Assembly (NCBI GenBank): GCA_018266575.1
Contig: JAFEAE010000014.1
Coordinates: 62,001-126,000, forward strand
Reading direction: 5' to 3'
Length of the DNA: 64,000 nucleotides
DNA from: Bacteroidota bacterium
GTDB lineage: Bacteria; Bacteroidota; Bacteroidia; Chitinophagales; Chitinophagaceae
Part shown: piece after piece, positions 60,638 to 64,000 of the stretch
How positions within the stretch are numbered: the first letter of the stretch is position 1
Layout of the letters: each line of letters begins with the position of its first letter
Position numbers and translations under genes: made by a program
Notes under the pieces: generated by a model
Told to the model about the DNA's origin: nothing
Seen by the model: only the letters and a program-made list of their open reading frames with translations
Database searches by the model: none

Positions 60638-61367
60638 TAAAATCATTGCCGCTGCATTGTTGCTGTTTGCACTCAGCCTCGTGATCTATGATTACCAGGT
60701 GCTGGCTAAATATAAAACCAGCGACTATAAGAATCCTTATGTGAATTACATCGAAGCAAAAATTCAAGATAGCTTCAGGTGCATCCGGATCGACGCTGCA
60801 TCTGTTGCATACGCCAGAATTGTGCAAGGGCCTTACAAAATTTTGATTGAACCCGGAGGAGCTGAATATGTGCGTGGTGAAGTAAAGAATGATACATTGA
60901 TCATAAGCGCACGTTTCAAAGATTTTTTTTGGAATAATTATAATGAATGCATCGTCTATATTTCATGCCCGGTATTAAACGATCTGCAAACAGATGCAAA
61001 TTATAAAGTAGGCGGCCAGGTTCGAACCGATTCTGTCGCAAGCATGGATATCAATTTTCATAGTACAACCATAGAAGGATTCTCCGGGAAAAATATTTCA
61101 ATCCGTGCAGATCATGCAAGCAATATCCTCCTAAAAAATAATCGCATCAGCTCGATAAAGATCAATGCAGGTTTAAGTACAGGGAGCGGAAGCAATATTG
61201 TGATCGGAACAGGAAATGTATTCGACAGTTCGGATATCCATCTCCATTATAAAAGCAAACTATGGGTTCTTGATTCTTCAACTATAGGAAAGCTTAATTA
61301 TCATATAGATGATGAAGGTTCATTAATTCTGGCCGGAAAAGCACAACAGTTTTTTTTAAAACATTAA
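60624..61367 (+). CDS. DUF2807-like anchored beta-helix protein
   Basis: A 247-residue protein with an N-terminal membrane anchor (IIAAALLLFALSLVIYDYQ). The rest looks like the DUF2807 (head GIN) fold: FRCIRIDAASVAYARIVQG, then LIISARFKD, and repeated short strands with Asp, Asn and Ser (SIKINAGLSTGSGSNIVIGT). It is probably exposed outside the inner membrane. Its start overlaps the GntR gene end by 14 bases. Function unknown, perhaps an envelope-stress factor. Confidence 0.65.
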   Translation: MRTSNKIIAAALLLFALSLVIYDYQVLAKYKTSDYKNPYVNYIEAKIQDSFRCIRIDAASVAYARIVQGPYKILIEPGGAEYVRGEVKNDTLIISARFKDFFWNNYNECIVYISCPVLNDLQTDANYKVGGQVRTDSVASMDINFHSTTIEGFSGKNISIRADHASNILLKNNRISSIKINAGLSTGSGSNIVIGTGNVFDSSDIHLHYKSKLWVLDSSTIGKLNYHIDDEGSLILAGKAQQFFLKH

Positions 61368-61379
61368 ACTAATTATACC

Positions 61380-62267
61380 ATGAAATTAAAAATTGAATCA
61401 CTTTCAAAAACATATTCAGGAAAGGTGCAGGCACTCAAAAATGTATCGCTCTCCTTATCGAATGGAATGTTCGGCTTACTTGGGCCAAATGGCGCAGGCA
61501 AGTCAACATTAATGCGCACGATCGCTACATTGCAGGAAGCTGATCATGGCGAGATTTATTTGGATGAGATCAATGTTTTAAAAAATAAAAAAGAAGTGCG
61601 CCAACTTCTCGGTTACCTGCCGCAGGAGTTTGGAGTATATCCGAAAATATCTGCAGAGCGGATGCTTGATCACATCGCTCAACTTAAAGGGGTACAACAG
61701 CAAGGCGAACGAAAAGATATTGTGCAAGGGCTTTTACAAAAAGTGAATTTGTATAAGGAACGCAAAAAAAATCTCGGTACTTATTCCGGCGGAATGAAAC
61801 AACGTTTTGGAATTGCACAGGCATTGGTGGGCAATCCAAAACTGATCATTGTTGATGAACCCACTGCAGGCCTTGATCCGGCAGAAAGAAACCGCTTTTA
61901 TAATTTGCTCAGCCAACTGGGAGAAAATACCATTGTTATTTTGTCGACACATATCGTAGAAGACGTGAGCACTCTTTGCTCAAACTTTGCCATCATCTCA
62001 TCAGGTGAAGTATTATATGCAGGGGATCCTGAGAATGCAGTAAACAGCCTTGATGGCAAAATATTTTCCAAAGCAATCAATCAATCAGAAATCGTTTTTT
62101 ATCAACAGGAATATAAAGTGATCTCGACACAACTCAAGAGCGGGAAACTGCATATCCGGGTCATTCATGAATCCGATCCGGGAAATGATTTTACAGCCAG
62201 TACGCCATCTCTTGAAGATGTCTATTTCACTCATGTGTCAAATACTTCTGATTTTATCAATATGTAA
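61380..62267 (+). CDS. ABC transporter ATPase
   Basis: A 295-residue ATPase with Walker A GPNGAGKST (35-43), Q-loop near LPQEFG (80-85), signature YSGGMKQR (135-142), Walker B LIIVDEP (155-161), and switch His in LSTHIVED. It pairs with the downstream permease. The C-terminal 80 residues are a typical extension of transport ATPases of this type. It begins 12 bases after the preceding gene. Confidence 0.93.
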   Translation: MKLKIESLSKTYSGKVQALKNVSLSLSNGMFGLLGPNGAGKSTLMRTIATLQEADHGEIYLDEINVLKNKKEVRQLLGYLPQEFGVYPKISAERMLDHIAQLKGVQQQGERKDIVQGLLQKVNLYKERKKNLGTYSGGMKQRFGIAQALVGNPKLIIVDEPTAGLDPAERNRFYNLLSQLGENTIVILSTHIVEDVSTLCSNFAIISSGEVLYAGDPENAVNSLDGKIFSKAINQSEIVFYQQEYKVISTQLKSGKLHIRVIHESDPGNDFTASTPSLEDVYFTHVSNTSDFINM

Positions 62268-62283
62268 CTTCAAATTATTTCCT

Positions 62284-64000
62284 ATGTTTTTTAAAATCTT
62301 TTCTTTTGAAGTGGGTAACCGCTTCAGAAGGCCGGCTATTTACTTGTATTTTCTTGCAGTATTGATCTTTACTGCAGGATCTTTTGCAACAGGATCACTT
62401 CCTGTTGGAGAAAAAGAACATATTAATTCACCCATCCTGATCGCATTCTGGTGTGCAGCGATAACGCTGATGATGATGCTGGTCAGTTCATCAGTGATGG
62501 GCACAGCACTTTTCCGCGATATCGAATACAATACAAAAGATTATTACCTCACTTATCCTATTACCAAAGCCGGATATTTTTGGGGAAGATATTTTGGTGC
62601 ATTTACTGCGATGCTCTTCATCGCAAGTGCAATTCTTATCGGGATTTACACCGGAACAAAACTTGGCCCGATGATGGGATGGAGATTAGCAGAACAATAT
62701 GGGCCAAATAACCCGATCTACTATCTGCATGCATTTGCATTTATTGCTTTGCCAAATATTTTTTTTGCAGCTTCTTTATTTTTCGGGCTTGTTGCAGTAA
62801 CCAGGAATATAAAAGTGATCTACTTTGGGGGTATCATACTTTTTCTTTTTTATTTTATCTCCATCTTCTTTTTTAATCATACCAATAACGTAACCGTTAT
62901 TACGATTGCAGATCCATTCGGAGTTAACTATGTACGGATGACCAGCAACAATTCAAATTCCATCCAACAAAATACGCAACTGATTCCTGTAAGCGGGGCA
63001 TTTCTGATCAACAGGATTTTGTGGACCGGGTTAGGCTTGATTATTTTACTTGCAACCTATTTTCGTTTCAGCTTCGAAAAATTCTTTAGTGGGAAAAGAG
63101 ATCATGCTGCTATTGATGAGCAGTCTCCAAAAACAACTGCAGTGTTACGGCCCCCAACGATCAGCTTTGAAAAACCATATAGCCGGAAAACGTTAATCAA
63201 TCTCACAAAAATTGAATTATTGAACATTTTGCGTGACAACTATTTCAGGTTGATCGTGCTCATCGGCGGCCTTTTCCTTGGATTTGTATTCTGGCTGGGA
63301 AACCGGAATTATGGTGTTGAGGATTACCCGAGGACAGTGATATTACTGGCGATCTTCAATGATGTATTTCCTTTCTTCATTTTCTTCATCCTGATGTTCT
63401 ATACCGGTGAAACCCTACACCGCGACCGGGCCACCAGGTATGCTTTCATCAATGATGCATTACCACCTGCAAATTGGGTAATGAACGGATCCAAATTAAT
63501 CACCCTGTTGTTTCTTGCCGCAGGTTTGAGTTTTATTCCATTTGCAGTTGGAATCACGGTTCAATTACTAAAAGGTTATTATAATGTAAATCTGCATGCA
63601 TACGCAACGTATATTTTCCTAATGCTTTTGCCGAGGCTACTTGAAATGGTTGTCTTTTGTTACGTATTACATGTGCTCATTCATAACAAATTTGTGGCGC
63701 ATGCCGTTGGCGTTACAATTTGGGTAGGCATCTTTTTTATCAGGGAAACAGGAATTTTTAATTACAATCTGCTTTTATATTCATACACACCAAATGTCGG
63801 TATCTCCGACATGGATGGAATCGGGCACATGGCGACTCCTATCGCATGGTTTAATATATACTGGACTTTATTCGCTGCTATATTAATAATCATTGCTGCT
63901 TTATTTTACTATCGTGGTGTTGGCCTTTCTTTTAAGGAGCGGATAAAATTAACAGCAGAACGCTTTGATAAAAAAACAAGGCTGTTCTTGTTTGCACTTT
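62284..64000 (+). CDS. ABC-2-type permease, partial (runs off right edge)
   Basis: An open frame from ATG 62284 continues with no stop to base 64000, about 572 codons. The product has many helices (IYLYFLAVLIFTAGSFATGS, ITLMMMLVSSSVMGTALF, YFGAFTAMLFIASAILIGIY, then more in the second half) and EYNTKDYYLTYPITKAGYF, as in Bacteroidota ABC-2 permeases that are fused to an M1-type peptidase downstream. The peptidase part, if present, lies beyond the window. It is the partner of the preceding ATPase. Confidence 0.85.
   Translation, partial: MFFKIFSFEVGNRFRRPAIYLYFLAVLIFTAGSFATGSLPVGEKEHINSPILIAFWCAAITLMMMLVSSSVMGTALFRDIEYNTKDYYLTYPITKAGYFWGRYFGAFTAMLFIASAILIGIYTGTKLGPMMGWRLAEQYGPNNPIYYLHAFAFIALPNIFFAASLFFGLVAVTRNIKVIYFGGIILFLFYFISIFFFNHTNNVTVITIADPFGVNYVRMTSNNSNSIQQNTQLIPVSGAFLINRILWTGLGLIILLATYFRFSFEKFFSGKRDHAAIDEQSPKTTAVLRPPTISFEKPYSRKTLINLTKIELLNILRDNYFRLIVLIGGLFLGFVFWLGNRNYGVEDYPRTVILLAIFNDVFPFFIFFILMFYTGETLHRDRATRYAFINDALPPANWVMNGSKLITLLFLAAGLSFIPFAVGITVQLLKGYYNVNLHAYATYIFLMLLPRLLEMVVFCYVLHVLIHNKFVAHAVGVTIWVGIFFIRETGIFNYNLLLYSYTPNVGISDMDGIGHMATPIAWFNIYWTLFAAILIIIAALFYYRGVGLSFKERIKLTAERFDKKTRLFLFAL

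Overview
The window reads as a temperate tailed-phage genome (about 1 to 33.9 kb) joined to a chromosomal segment of a Bacteroidota bacterium, probably close to Chitinophagaceae. The lineage call rests on export signals ending in A-Q, promoter -7 boxes of the form TAnnTTTG, a TonB-dependent receptor with an N-terminal carboxypeptidase-regulatory-like domain, BlaI/M56 and FtsX-permease families typical of the phylum, and weak or absent Shine-Dalgarno sequences. No rRNA gene, CRISPR array or integrase was seen. The phage left end lies outside the window, so prophage state is inferred from the repressor and the junction with host genes.

Phage part (nearly all minus strand, so transcription runs from right to left). 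A divergent switch at 31.5-32.5 kb pairs a small Cro-like gene with an S24/LexA-type repressor. Leftwards follow small early genes, two structured RNA candidates (30.18-30.37 kb), a small nucleotidyltransferase, a lipoprotein, a recombination module (ssDNA-annealing protein, RecB-type exonuclease, NinB-like protein, HNH protein), an adenine-type DNA methyltransferase, a replication module (winged-helix replisome organiser and partner), a cytosine-5 DNA methyltransferase that contains a second long gene in another frame, a DUF5131 protein, a run of small accessory genes that includes an Acb2/Tad1-like hairpin protein (a likely anti-CBASS/Thoeris sponge), then HNH, small and large terminase, portal, scaffold, major capsid protein, tail genes and a 1070-residue tape measure protein. 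The long tape measure indicates a long-tailed virus, most likely siphovirus-like. Genes overlap by 1 to 4 bases at many junctions, so large operons are likely.

Three plus-strand genes beyond the repressor (32.5-33.65 kb: membrane peptide, lipoprotein, membrane peptide) may be lysogen-expressed cargo. A sequence like the 3' half of a tRNA at 33.85 kb is a possible attachment site.

Host part. A BlaI repressor with two perfect operator copies, an M56 membrane protease, an FtsX-type permease, a small Spy-like protein and an esterase lie at 34.1-39.3 kb. A decayed stretch (39.3-40.7 kb) has a frameshifted membrane-protein gene and a possible IS end. Three large paralogous exported BNR/VPS10-like repeat proteins (40.7-50.3 kb) are followed by a ferric-reductase-like membrane protein, a TonB receptor with a small exported partner, a methyltransferase, a protein with four tandem glycogen-binding-like modules and a bilobal retropepsin-like protease. 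The window ends in a GntR(YtrA)-controlled ABC transporter operon whose operator sits on the promoter and translation start, continuing into a second ABC ATPase and a permease gene that runs off the right edge.
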